From Deltaproteobacteria bacterium GWC2_55_46 (GTDB taxonomy: Bacteria; Desulfobacterota; GWC2-55-46), in assembly GCA_001595385.3 (NCBI GenBank), contig LVEI03000001.1:1021501-1085500 (forward strand): a DNA stretch of 64,000 nt, read 5' to 3'. A program made the position numbers and the translations under genes. The notes below the pieces were generated by a model. That model made no database searches. It had not been told where the DNA came from and saw only the letters and a program-made list of their open reading frames with translations. Each line of letters starts with the position of its first letter. Within the stretch, counting starts at the first letter, position 1. Below are positions 1 to 8,617 of this stretch, in pieces.

Positions 1-1215
1 CCGTCTCTTTCGGGCGGCTTCCGCCCCCCTGCCCAGGAGAGCGAATATCGAGAAGGCGTCCAGGAGCAAAATGATGGGCAGGACAGGCAACAGGACTATG
101 AAGTAGTGCGTGGACATGATCAACGGATTTACCGCTGTAACAAGGACATGGACTATAAAAAAGAGGGTCAGAAGGTTAGAGACACGGACCTTTTCGGCAG
201 CGGCGCCAAAGGGCCCGGCCCCTGAAAGGCGGTCCCGGACGATAAGGCAGGCAAGGACCCCCTTCATAAAAAGGGCCAGATAGAGGAACTCGTACTGCGC
301 GAAATAATGAATTATATTGGCGATGTTTCTGATGTATTGTCCTGGGCCGAAATTATCCGTGGACGCAACGCTTACGACTTCCATCGTCCTGAAGAAAACG
401 ATAGGCGGGACGACGGTCAGAACCGACGCGAAGATCGGGATGAAGGGCTTGAGATCGCGTATGCCTGGAAGAGTAAAGGCCTTGCCTGACCCTTTTAGCG
501 GCCACATACGCTTTACGAGCGCCAGTGATTCACAAAGCCCGATAAAGCCTATCAATACGAAATAGGTCGGGTAAAACGCGTTGTATATGAGAAAGAGCGC
601 GGCTACGGAGACCGCGGCGTAAAGACCGAAGCTCAACCGGCCCAGCAGCCTGTGGTTTATGAAAAAATAGAGCACGATGGCGGATAAAAGTATTACAGGC
701 GAATAATAACGGGCCTCCCTCAGGTGCAGCGCCAGTGAGACAGACAAAAGGGCGAAGAGGGCGAAGAGCGAGTAGAAAAGGAGCTTCCCCGGCCGCCTCT
801 TTTCAAAGAGGCCTCCCGCCAAAGCAGCCATAACGATCATCCCAACGAGACCCGTAAGAGCGAAAGGCGCCCTGAAAAGGAACGTCCTGGCATAGATGTC
901 TTCCGCCTTCTGAGCGAGCCACGCGCCCGGGACAGCCCAGTAGTAGCACAGGAGCGGGTCGGCGGTGAACATGTCGTGTTCGTTGACCCCAAGGCGCATG
1001 TCGACAGGATGGACATATAGCACGTTCTTGCCGTCATGGACCTTCGGGTAGCCGTACTCCAGCACACGGGTGGCGAACATGGCCGTGTCGCCCTCGTCGT
1101 TCCAGAGGAGCGGATAGGAGAGGTGCTTCCCGACGCTCACGCTGAAGAGTATTGCCAGGACCGCAAGAAGTGCTAGAAGAAGCCTGTTGACGTTTTTATT
1201 CTTTTCGCTCGGCAT
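1..1215 (-). CDS. GT-C type membrane glycosyltransferase, partial (C-terminus outside window)
   Basis: The reading frame starts with ATG at 1215 and stays open for 405 codons to the left edge, so the C-terminus is missing. After a short basic N-terminus (MPSEKNKNVNR) comes a hydrophobic segment, then a predicted periplasmic loop containing WNDEGDTAMFA. That acidic pair after the first membrane segment is typical of the GT-C fold (ArnT/PMT, GT39-like), whose members move a sugar from a polyprenyl-phosphate donor on the outer face of the inner membrane. Several more hydrophobic stretches follow. The downstream genes (methyltransferase, DegT aminotransferase, GT2) lie on the same strand, and the GT2 could supply the lipid-linked sugar donor. 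The donor and acceptor cannot be read from the sequence. Confidence 0.7.
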   Translation of the reverse strand, partial: MPSEKNKNVNRLLLALLAVLAILFSVSVGKHLSYPLLWNDEGDTAMFATRVLEYGYPKVHDGKNVLYVHPVDMRLGVNEHDMFTADPLLCYYWAVPGAWLAQKAEDIYARTFLFRAPFALTGLVGMIVMAALAGGLFEKRRPGKLLFYSLFALFALLSVSLALHLREARYYSPVILLSAIVLYFFINHRLLGRLSFGLYAAVSVAALFLIYNAFYPTYFVLIGFIGLCESLALVKRMWPLKGSGKAFTLPGIRDLKPFIPIFASVLTVVPPIVFFRTMEVVSVASTDNFGPGQYIRNIANIIHYFAQYEFLYLALFMKGVLACLIVRDRLSGAGPFGAAAEKVRVSNLLTLFFIVHVLVTAVNPLIMSTHYFIVLLPVLPIILLLDAFSIFALLGRGAEAARKRR

Positions 1216-1297
1216 GCCGGTATTTTTATATAATTTCGCTTAAAAAAACAAGCCTGATCAGAAACAGGGAAGGCGCGGAAGCGGTTAATGAACGGGC

Positions 1298-2029
1298 CTA
1301 CGGTTTTCTCGCCATGCACGTGACCGAACCGCCTACAGGGAAAGAGATGAGCCCCAATAAACCAGCCTCAAACCTCGGGAACAGAAAAAGAATACGGTTG
1401 AGGAGCGGGTTTATCTTCCGCACGTCCGATTCGGATTCTACTCTGCTCCTTTTTTTAAGCAGCCTGAGGATGAGGATGAGAGGAAAAAGGAAAAAATTGA
1501 AATAGGAGAGTTTTTCTATTACAAGGCCGCATGAGGCCATAAGCTCCCTCATATCCGCGGCGTTGTAGCGCTTCTTGCCGTGCATCGACTTGTCATGGGG
1601 GCCGTACAGGAACATCCACGCGGGTTCGCTCAGGATGACGCGGCCGCCCTTCTTAAGGGTCCTTGCAAGCTCTCTCAGGACGGTCTGGTCGTCGCGGACG
1701 TTGCGGTGGTAAAAGACATCTATGGCAGTTACTACGTCAAAGGTCTCGTCTTGGAAGGGCAACGATTCCGCTGTCCCCCGCGCGAGGTTGGGAAGTCCTC
1801 TTTTCCTGCAGTACGATAGCGCTGTCGTTGAGAAGTCGATCCCGTATGGGCTGCCGTACCTGCCGAGCTTTGAGAGGAGGCCGCCTGTCCCGCAGCCCAC
1901 GTCGAGTATCTTCTTGCCTTGAGAGGCCGGCAACCTTTTGAAAAGACCGAGAAGGATCTCATGCTTCCCCCTGAACCACCAGTAGGAATCCTCCATCTCG
2001 TACATCTTTTCATATTCCTGCTCTTCCAC
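1298..2029 (-). CDS. class I SAM-dependent methyltransferase
   Basis: This 243-residue protein has the SAM-binding motif I LDVGCGTGG at about residues 42-50 and the post-motif II region VVTAIDVFYH, as in the Methyltransf_11/25 group. The N-terminal stretch EMEDSYWWFRGKHEILL is a common lead-in in methyltransferases of polysaccharide and lipid-glycan clusters. The C-terminus is hydrophobic and basic (FFLFPLILILRLLKKR), so membrane association is possible. The start is GTG one base after the stop of the DegT aminotransferase gene, so the two genes are probably co-transcribed and translationally linked. The substrate is probably a sugar or lipid intermediate; this is an inference from context. 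Confidence 0.8.
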   Translation of the reverse strand: MEEQEYEKMYEMEDSYWWFRGKHEILLGLFKRLPASQGKKILDVGCGTGGLLSKLGRYGSPYGIDFSTTALSYCRKRGLPNLARGTAESLPFQDETFDVVTAIDVFYHRNVRDDQTVLRELARTLKKGGRVILSEPAWMFLYGPHDKSMHGKKRYNAADMRELMASCGLVIEKLSYFNFFLFPLILILRLLKKRSRVESESDVRKINPLLNRILFLFPRFEAGLLGLISFPVGGSVTCMARKP

Positions 2030-2030
2030 T

Positions 2031-3266
2031 TTAACGCCGGGCCTGGATGTCTATTACGGCTTCGGAGACCTGGCGGATGTCGTACTCGCTCAAGCTTGAG
2101 GAAGACGGCAGGTACAGGCCTTTAGAGCAGAGGGATTCAGATACCGGGTATGACTGACCCATGTACTGCTTATGGTAGATGGGCTGCAGGTGCATGGGTA
2201 TGAAGAACGTCCTGGTCTCTATGCCACGCTCCGCGAGCCGCCCCCTCAATTCGTCACGGTTCATGCCGAAGGCGTCCTCAACCATGATGGCGTACATCCA
2301 GAATACGTTCTTTACGCCCTGTGCCTGTGGCGGGAGCGTAAGCCCCGGCACGTCTTTCAGAAGGGAGTTGTAAGCTTGCGCGTTCCTTACGCGCGCGCCG
2401 ACAAGCTCGTCGAAACGCTCCACCTGGGCAAGCCCTATGGCGGCCTGCAGGTTTGTCATGCGGAAGTTGAAGCCCACGTACTTATGCCAGAAGTGCCTTT
2501 CCTCGGAGAAGGCATGGTCGCGTATGTTCCTGGCCTTGTCGTAGAACTCCTTGCTGTCGGTGGTTATCATCCCGCCCTCGCCGGTAGTGATTATCTTGTT
2601 GGCGTAAAAGCTGAATGTCGACGCGTCGGATATGGAGCCTATCTTCCTGCCGCGATACTCGGCGCCGTGGGCTTCGGCGGCGTCCTCTATGACGGCAAGG
2701 CCGTGCCTTTCAGCGATATCCAGTACGGCATCCATCTCGCACGGATGGCCGTAGATATCGACCGGCACTATGGCCTTCGTCTTTTTTGTTATCTTCTCCT
2801 CTATCTTGCCGACGTCCATCGTATACGTATACGGGTCCGAGTCCACAAGCACCGGCTTTGCGCCCAGGTGGGTGACGACATTGGCGGTAGCTATCATGGT
2901 GAATGTAGGGATGATGACCTCGTCGCCAGGCCCAACGCCTGCCACATAGAGGGCGAGCTGGAGGGCGGTAGTGCCGTTTGTGCACGAGACGCCGTATTTG
3001 GCGCCGACCGCCCGCGCAAAGGCCTCTTCAAACTGGATTATCTTCCGGCCGGTGGACGAGATCCAGTTGGTCTCCACGCACTCTTTGAGGTATTTAAGCT
3101 CGTTGCCTCGAAGCGTCGGCTCGCACACCGGTATTATCTTCCCGGTCTCCTCGACTACCGGTATCCTTTTGAGGGTCGCCTTTAGCTCAGGGTCCTTGGC
3201 GGGTATCACGTTCAGGAGCTTTTCTTCGGGGACGTAATTTTCAGGCTGGATGGTCTTTTTAAGCAT
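2031..3266 (-). CDS. DegT/DnrJ/EryC1/StrS family sugar aminotransferase
   Basis: This is a PLP-dependent fold-type I aminotransferase, a family that usually converts a nucleotide-linked ketosugar to an amino sugar. Visible features are the TNGTTALQLAL phosphate-binding region (about residues 97-107), EDAAEAHGA with the cofactor-contacting Asp (about 195), and SFYANK with the Schiff-base lysine at about 224. I chose ATG 3266 (411 residues). It follows AAAGGTGGG, and the product starts where the family homology begins. A longer frame to 3353 would add 29 residues of low quality. The gene sits between the GT2 and the methyltransferase in a glycan operon. The exact sugar is not determinable. Confidence 0.88.
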   Translation of the reverse strand: MLKKTIQPENYVPEEKLLNVIPAKDPELKATLKRIPVVEETGKIIPVCEPTLRGNELKYLKECVETNWISSTGRKIIQFEEAFARAVGAKYGVSCTNGTTALQLALYVAGVGPGDEVIIPTFTMIATANVVTHLGAKPVLVDSDPYTYTMDVGKIEEKITKKTKAIVPVDIYGHPCEMDAVLDIAERHGLAVIEDAAEAHGAEYRGRKIGSISDASTFSFYANKIITTGEGGMITTDSKEFYDKARNIRDHAFSEERHFWHKYVGFNFRMTNLQAAIGLAQVERFDELVGARVRNAQAYNSLLKDVPGLTLPPQAQGVKNVFWMYAIMVEDAFGMNRDELRGRLAERGIETRTFFIPMHLQPIYHKQYMGQSYPVSESLCSKGLYLPSSSSLSEYDIRQVSEAVIDIQARR

Positions 3267-3484
3267 GGTAACCCACCTTTTTCCGTCGTCATAATGAAAA
3301 GCGCAAGATACGAACACGAAGCGGCGAGAGGGCTTGAAAACGCGCTCAAACAAAAATCAATCTACTATATAAATCCGCAGTCTTCAAGAGGTTTTTGGAC
3401 GCGATGGGCAAGGGCACACGGTGAGATGGCGGGGCGAAAAGGGCCGACCTTCAGCCCAGACGGAAAGACAAGTTTAAAACCCGG

Positions 3485-4213
3485 CTATGAGGCCTTTGTC
3501 GGAGCGCCTGCATGCAAGAACCTGAGCCTCAGTATCGAGTATATATACTTTCTTCCGCGCACAAAAAATCCGAGAAGGCTCGTGGCCGTCTTCGATTCGC
3601 CCTTGAGCCTCGGCACGCAGACGTAAGGCACCTCGACTATGCGGTAGCCCTTCCTGAATGCGCGGTAAAGAAAGTCCAGACAGTACTCTCCGTAGTCGCC
3701 CCTGAAGCCCAGCTCCTCGACGAGCTTCTTCCTCGTAGCCACAAAGCCCGTGTTCAGGTCATGGACAGGTATACTCAAGACCGTCCTGGCAAAGAGGCCA
3801 AGCATGCGGCTCATAAAGGCGGCGGTCCTTGTGTCGCCCATGTCCTTGCCGCCCAACACGTAGCGCGAGCCGATGGCGATGTCATGGCCTTCAAGGCCGG
3901 CAAGCAGTTCGTTTATCTTCTCCGGCGGCATCGAAAGGTCCGCGTCCATCCAGACGACTATATCGTAACGGCTCTCCTTTATGCCGCGGAAGATCGCGGA
4001 GGTAAGCCCCTTCTCATTCGTCCTGCGGATGACCCGGACAGAAGGCAAGCCCATCTCCTCTACCGCCTTCCAGGTAAGGTCCGGAGAGTCGTCGTCCACC
4101 ACCACGACCTCGACGCTCGCCTTCACGGTCTCGAGTATCTTGCGCGAGAGGACACAAATATTCTCTTTTTCGTTGTAGGTCGGGAGTACGACCGTAACTC
4201 CATTTTGTACCAT
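3485..4213 (-). CDS. GT2 glycosyltransferase, dolichol-phosphate mannosyltransferase-like
   Basis: This 242-residue GT-A fold enzyme has the N-terminal VVLPTYNEKENI, the nucleotide-binding acidic cluster VVDDDSPD (about 38-45) and the metal-binding WMDADLSMPPE (about 88-98), as in DPM1-type polyprenyl-phosphate sugar synthases. It lacks the two C-terminal membrane segments of the GtrB type, so it is the short form. Such enzymes charge a polyprenyl phosphate with a sugar on the cytoplasmic face; the GT-C protein at 1-1215 is a plausible user. It is the first gene of the minus-strand block, with a 218-bp gap before the aminotransferase gene. An AGGACC stretch just upstream may serve as ribosome-binding site. 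Confidence 0.85.
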   Translation of the reverse strand: MVQNGVTVVLPTYNEKENICVLSRKILETVKASVEVVVVDDDSPDLTWKAVEEMGLPSVRVIRRTNEKGLTSAIFRGIKESRYDIVVWMDADLSMPPEKINELLAGLEGHDIAIGSRYVLGGKDMGDTRTAAFMSRMLGLFARTVLSIPVHDLNTGFVATRKKLVEELGFRGDYGEYCLDFLYRAFRKGYRIVEVPYVCVPRLKGESKTATSLLGFFVRGRKYIYSILRLRFLHAGAPTKAS

Positions 4214-4295
4214 TTTTCGGTCCTATGGGCTTGATCCAGGCGTCCGGCCTGCTGGAATTGATGTAATCATAGAACAACCCAACCCGGAAATGCAA

Positions 4296-4327
4296 CAAGG
4301 GGCTACGGCATATGCCGTAACCCCTTG
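4296..4327 (-). terminator. terminator-like hairpin downstream of the tRNA-Met remnant
   Basis: A near-perfect inverted repeat has a 16-nt palindromic core (TACGGCATATGCCGTA) flanked by CAAGGGG and CCCCTTG arms, with one mismatch. It lies just after the CCA end of the tRNA-Met remnant and matches the position of a tRNA terminator. It has no long U-run. Confidence 0.55.
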
Positions 4328-4335
4328 ATTTGATC

Positions 4336-4380
4336 TGGTAGCGGGGACAGGATTTGAACCTGCGACCTTCGGGTTATGAG
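4336..4380 (-). other. 3' part of a tRNA-Met(CAT) gene; probable island attachment site
   Basis: On the minus strand the sequence runs from the anticodon loop CTCATAA through the 3' anticodon stem, variable loop, T-arm (GGTTCAAATCC) and 3' acceptor strand (CCCCGCT-A-CCA). The 5' half is absent: the bases before the loop do not pair with the 3' anticodon stem. A tRNA cut exactly at the anticodon loop is a classical tyrosine-recombinase attachment scar. The sequence switches to AT-rich foreign-looking DNA on the broken side. The intact tRNA would be expected at the other island end, but I do not find it in the window. Confidence 0.75.
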
Positions 4381-4381
4381 C

Positions 4382-4977
4382 GCGTTACAATCAAAAATCA
4401 TAACCGGGCCTTTTACCTGCACTTTATTGAAATATAAGCGTTTTTGGGTCTTCTGTCTTTTATGTATTTCCCGTCGTTTAAGGCCCTTTTGGGAGATTTC
4501 GGTTACGATTTGGTTACGCTGAATGCATATTTCACAGCATTATTTTTTAGGCTGAGGTATGCAGCTTCAGATCAATATCGTATTCTGATCTTGCTAAAAT
4601 TTTCATAACTATGCACTCAAGGGTATTGTTATTAATATCCGAGAAGTTTTTCGGAGAACGATATAAAAGCCTCGTTATGAGATCGCATATAGTAAAGAGC
4701 AGAAATATTCGCTATTACGCCAATGCTTTAAGTTCATCAACTTGTCTATTGATTACTAGTTTCTGAGATACTCACCTGTTAAATTGAAATTAGTTTTCAA
4801 TTGCATTTCAAAAATTAGACTGGTATGGTTTAAGTATTTATTTTGTTTTAACAATCAAAAACAAAATTTCTTATCTACGGTGAACAGTTATAAAAAAAAA
4901 TTTAAATGAGTTTCCGAATATATTTTGTAAATAAAACTAATATCGGCATTCGAAAAACAATAAGACTAGGTAAATAA
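4382..4977. other. AT-rich gene-free stretch at the left end of the island
   Basis: About 600 bp carry no convincing gene. An inverted copy of the attachment core lies at the start (GGTTATGA at 4372-4379 and TCATAACC at 4398-4405). On the minus strand a few short open stretches could be remains of an integrase C-terminus, but frames are broken and I do not call a gene. The last 200 bp are very AT-rich and probably hold the promoter of the peptidase gene; no clear -35/-10 pair stands out. Confidence 0.5.
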
Positions 4978-6885
4978 ATGCGTAAATTTCGGAGTGAGAC
5001 AGCATCACCATACAACATTCCTAGACCTCCTTTTCGTCGCCTGCGAATTTATTCGATTGACCCAAGCCTTGCCCACAGCCTTGAAACCATCGAAATCCGC
5101 GAGGCACGCATTGAACTCCCATGGGAATCAAGCCCGGATGATGAAAAACATGACGGTCCCGCGCCTGGACCGCGAGGTGAGTACCTTGATATAATAGACT
5201 ATGATCCTTCTACAGATGCCTTTTACAAACCGGTCGACCTGAATGATCCTTATCTCCTAGCGCAGGATGGACTTGCACCCTCCGACGGTAATCCTCAGTT
5301 TCACCAGCAGATGGTATATGCGGTAGCTATGAGAACAATTCGAAATTTTGAAGTTGCACTTGGAAGGCGTGCCTTATGGGCCCCCCGCCGATGGGTTGAC
5401 GAAAGCGGTGCTTATCGTGAAGAGTATGTGTCACAACTTCGCATATACCCTCATGCATTGAGAGAAGCAAATGCCTATTACAGCCCTGAAAAGAAAGCTT
5501 TACTTTTTGGATATTTTCAGGCAGCACCGACAGATGTAACGGATCACTTGCCAGGTGGAGTTGTGTTTACTTGTCTTTCACATGATGTCGTTGCACACGA
5601 GACAGCGCACGCGCTACTCGATGGTATGCATCGGCGGCTCACCGAACCGAGTAATCCTGACGTACTCGCTTTTCATGAGGCCTTTGCCGATGTTGTCGCT
5701 CTCTTTCAACATTTTTCACTTCCGGATGTCGTCCGACACCAGATCAGCAAGACAAGGGGTGACCTGAAAGCAGACAATCTTTTGGCTAAGCTCGCTCGTG
5801 AGTTCGGCCGGGCTATTGGGAGAACAGATGCCTTGCGCAGCGCGATCGGCAAGACTCCCGACCCAGCAATGATTGATCGAGTCACTGAGCCACACGAGCG
5901 CGGTGCCATCCTCGTCGCAGCTGTTTTTGATGCATTCCTTGCAATCTATAATCGCCGAACTGCTGATCTTTTTCGATTGGCAACCCATGGTTCAGGCATG
6001 CTTCCTGAAGGAGCTATTCATCCTGACCTTGTTTCAAGACTCTCCACTGAAGCGGCGAAGGCTGCACAACATGTACTCACTATATGCATTCGAGCGCTTG
6101 ACTATCTCCCGCCAGTAGATGTCACATTTGGCGACTACCTGCGTGCGTTGATCACAGCTGATTTCGACCTTGTTCCTAATGATAGTCTTGGGTATCGCGT
6201 GGCTTTCATGGAGGCATTTAGGCGGCGGGGTATCTATCCAAGAGATGTACGTACTTTGTCAGAAGAAAGCCTGATCTGGGAAGGGTCAAATCTTACATCG
6301 AATATAGAAAATCCCCAGATAATTCTTGGCAGTGATGTGAAACTTCAGATGCAAAATTGGAACTTGAGCGGACTTCGGCAAGACATATATCATAAATTGA
6401 AAGAAGCTCGTGAGGAAGCTCACACCATAATAGAGCGAACACGCCACTATAAAGAACGACTAATAAAAGGACTGGATTTTGAGCGCAAATTTGAGGTCCA
6501 TTCCATTCGACCTGTACGCCGATCGGGACCAGATGGTCAACTCCTTTTAGATATGGTAGTTGAAATAACCCAGCGGACACCCGGGTTTCTCGACCTACCT
6601 TTAGGCCAATGTCAAAAAGATCTTCAGTCTAATCAGGGACCTGACTTCTGGTTTCGCGGCGGATGTACGCTCATTGTTGATCTGGAAACTGGCAAACTGC
6701 GTTATTGCATTTACAAGGATATCAATAGTGAACGACGATATGATCGCCAACGCGCGTTTGTAGATGGGATGAGTGCTGCGCCGTCTCTTAGCGAAACCTA
6801 CTTTGGGATAACGGGCTATCGTGAGCGAGATGAGGTCTTTGCCTTTGTACATCGTATTCGCGGAGAGGAGAACAAGTGCGACTAA
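4978..6885 (+). CDS. gluzincin-type zinc metallopeptidase
   Basis: This 635-residue protein contains the zinc-binding motif HETAH (about 207-211) in VVAHETAHALLDGMHRR. A second motif, FHEAFADV, follows, with the third-ligand Glu at about 234 and a conserved Asp at about 238. The HExxH plus E spacing of 23 residues and the ExxxD pattern indicate a thermolysin-like (gluzincin) peptidase. No signal peptide or membrane segment is seen, so action in the cytoplasm is likely. The C-terminal half, about residues 400-635, is of unknown function. It overlaps the following MBL gene by 10 bp, so the two are co-expressed. The start ATG has only a weak ribosome-binding site. Codon use and base composition are AT-richer than the host genes. 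The substrate is unknown. Confidence 0.75.
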   Translation: MRKFRSETASPYNIPRPPFRRLRIYSIDPSLAHSLETIEIREARIELPWESSPDDEKHDGPAPGPRGEYLDIIDYDPSTDAFYKPVDLNDPYLLAQDGLAPSDGNPQFHQQMVYAVAMRTIRNFEVALGRRALWAPRRWVDESGAYREEYVSQLRIYPHALREANAYYSPEKKALLFGYFQAAPTDVTDHLPGGVVFTCLSHDVVAHETAHALLDGMHRRLTEPSNPDVLAFHEAFADVVALFQHFSLPDVVRHQISKTRGDLKADNLLAKLAREFGRAIGRTDALRSAIGKTPDPAMIDRVTEPHERGAILVAAVFDAFLAIYNRRTADLFRLATHGSGMLPEGAIHPDLVSRLSTEAAKAAQHVLTICIRALDYLPPVDVTFGDYLRALITADFDLVPNDSLGYRVAFMEAFRRRGIYPRDVRTLSEESLIWEGSNLTSNIENPQIILGSDVKLQMQNWNLSGLRQDIYHKLKEAREEAHTIIERTRHYKERLIKGLDFERKFEVHSIRPVRRSGPDGQLLLDMVVEITQRTPGFLDLPLGQCQKDLQSNQGPDFWFRGGCTLIVDLETGKLRYCIYKDINSERRYDRQRAFVDGMSAAPSLSETYFGITGYRERDEVFAFVHRIRGEENKCD

Positions 6886-8249
6886 AGGCACCTTCTGATG
6901 GTTGCGTGGTCCGTATGTATCGTCACGGCCTCGGAGATTGTTTTCTTCTTGCTTTTGGTACCAAGAATAAAGAACAGAAATACGTATTGATCGATTGTGG
7001 GGTATTACTTGGAACCGAGGATGCCACTTCTGTTATGAAGCAGGTTGTAAGCGACATACGTGAAGCAACAGGAGGGCATCTCGATATACTTGTTACTACT
7101 CATGAGCATTGGGATCACATTTCTGGCTTCATGCAAGCGCAAGAAGAGTTCAATAAGATAGCAGTAGACCAGGTGTGGTTTTCATGGACTGAAGACCCTA
7201 AAAACCCGCTGGCACGGGAGCTACGAAACCGCCGCAAATTAGCACTGGACACCTTAGGGCTGGCGCTCAAACGCCTTCACACTTCGCAGTCGATGTACGC
7301 AGCTCGCATTCAAGGTATATGGGAATTTTTTGGAACTGAATTGGGAGCTGCCAGCTTTAGAACTGAGGAGGCGCTTGACTGGATTAAGAAGAAGTGGACC
7401 GATCATCGATACTGCAAGCCGGGTGACGAACCATTAACGATTACGGGACTCCCTAATGTTCGTTTCTTTGTGCTTGGCCCGCCCACCGATCGCAAGTATA
7501 TCCGCAAAAACAGCCCTGTAAAAGGCGAAGTATATTTGGGTGATCGTCCCGGTAGTGAACTGGGATTATATTTAAAAGTGCTCGGCACATTTGAAACACC
7601 TGAAAGGCGATTTCCTGATCAACGAGATGAAGGTGCCCCTTTTAACCCTGCTTATGTCTGTAATCCTAATGAGCACACAATTAGCGACCTTTATGAAAGG
7701 TACCGCTCTGAAAAATGGCGCACAATCGATACAGACTGGCTCGGAACAGCGGGGGAACTCGCCCTCCAGCTTGATGCTCATACGAACAATACGAGTCTTG
7801 TGCTTGCGATTGAACTCTCACCAGGTGGGCATGTACTTTTGTTCCCCGGTGATGCGCAGGTTGGCAATTGGCTTTCGTGGGACGATGTAACATGGTCTGG
7901 CAAATACAATCAGGTCACAGCCCAAGATCTTCTTTCCCGGACGGTATTATACAAGGTCGGTCATCACGGCAGCCATAATTCGACTTTGAAAGAGAAGGGA
8001 CTCGAAAGAATGACAAGCTCAGAACTCGCAGCACTCATCCCTGTTAACCGTAAAATGGCAGTAAAAAAGAAATGGCGCATGCCGTACAAGCCCCTATGGG
8101 ATCGACTTGCGGAGCTAACTTCAGGGAGAGTAGTTCTTTCCGATCAAGGGCTGCCATCGGCCAATGGGAATGATTCACTGAAGGAATTTCTTCAAGTTTA
8201 CACAGAAACTGAGCTATTTATAGATATAAAGATAAAGGGTCAGTCCTAA
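6876..8249 (+). CDS. metallo-beta-lactamase fold hydrolase (ComEC-like MBL domain)
   Basis: This 457-residue protein starts with a beta-strand typical of stand-alone ComEC/Rec2-like MBL proteins (RHGLGDCFLLAF, YVLIDCG). It carries the full metal motif THEHWDH (HxHxDH, about 76-81), a later LLFPGDAQ (bridging Asp) and VGHHGSHNS (distal His). An intact di-metal site is therefore expected. The GTG start lies inside the end of the peptidase gene, preceded by GGAGAGGAG. The large insert between the first motif and the GDAQ motif is longer than in minimal MBL hydrolases. Relatives include nucleases and phosphodiesterases, but the substrate cannot be told here. It forms a translationally coupled pair with the gluzincin peptidase. 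Confidence 0.8.
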   Translation: MRLKAPSDGCVVRMYRHGLGDCFLLAFGTKNKEQKYVLIDCGVLLGTEDATSVMKQVVSDIREATGGHLDILVTTHEHWDHISGFMQAQEEFNKIAVDQVWFSWTEDPKNPLARELRNRRKLALDTLGLALKRLHTSQSMYAARIQGIWEFFGTELGAASFRTEEALDWIKKKWTDHRYCKPGDEPLTITGLPNVRFFVLGPPTDRKYIRKNSPVKGEVYLGDRPGSELGLYLKVLGTFETPERRFPDQRDEGAPFNPAYVCNPNEHTISDLYERYRSEKWRTIDTDWLGTAGELALQLDAHTNNTSLVLAIELSPGGHVLLFPGDAQVGNWLSWDDVTWSGKYNQVTAQDLLSRTVLYKVGHHGSHNSTLKEKGLERMTSSELAALIPVNRKMAVKKKWRMPYKPLWDRLAELTSGRVVLSDQGLPSANGNDSLKEFLQVYTETELFIDIKIKGQS

Positions 8250-8617
8250 AATTTCATCCCTTCTGATATTCTGAAAAGCAAACGCCTGAGAAACATTCCC
8301 ACCATTCTATTGCTCGAAAATAAGCAATATTAGTCTTCTTAATCGCTTTCTGCAGCATTGCTCATGTTTAGCGCACATCTGAGCTTTCCCGCTTGTACAT
8401 ATATTGTGGTTGCGAGCTTGACCAGCCACTATATTTTGTGGTATCCTTACGCATGGCTGCACATAACAGCGGAAAGAAAAGAATACTTGATGGTAATCAT
8501 GAAAGCACCTGATGATTAAGTACCTAATCAGTGCCTCGCTTTGACAGTTGAGCTAAGCTTCACTGAGAGGGCTCAAAAAGACCAAAACAGCAATTCGCAC
8601 TAAGGAGGGACTGTATT
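8250..8617. other. intergenic region inside the island, no gene seen
   Basis: No open frame longer than about 20 codons with a start signal is present; I looked specifically for a small ubiquitin-like gene and found none. It contains the promoter listed at 8418-8447 and a strong ribosome-binding site, AAGGAGGG, just before the GTG at 8618. Confidence 0.55.
8418..8447 (+). promoter_or_regulatory. sigma-70-type promoter for the MBL / E2-E1-JAB operon
   Basis: TTGACC is followed after 18 bp by TATCCT. The predicted start is about 165 nt upstream of the GTG at 8618, which leaves a long leader. The E2-E1-JAB operon can therefore be transcribed separately from the peptidase-MBL pair. Confidence 0.45.

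Noticed and set aside
2172-3185. 337-codon plus-strand open frame
   Set aside because: It lies entirely antisense to a clear DegT-family aminotransferase with intact motifs and shows no family pattern; it is a GC-rich frame shadow.
4390-4620. Possible integrase C-terminus on the minus strand
   Set aside because: Short open pieces occur, but stops interrupt every frame and no catalytic R-H-R-Y motif is visible.
8453-8512. 19-codon frame after the promoter at 8418
   Set aside because: No ribosome-binding site, too short to judge, no family; at best a leader peptide.
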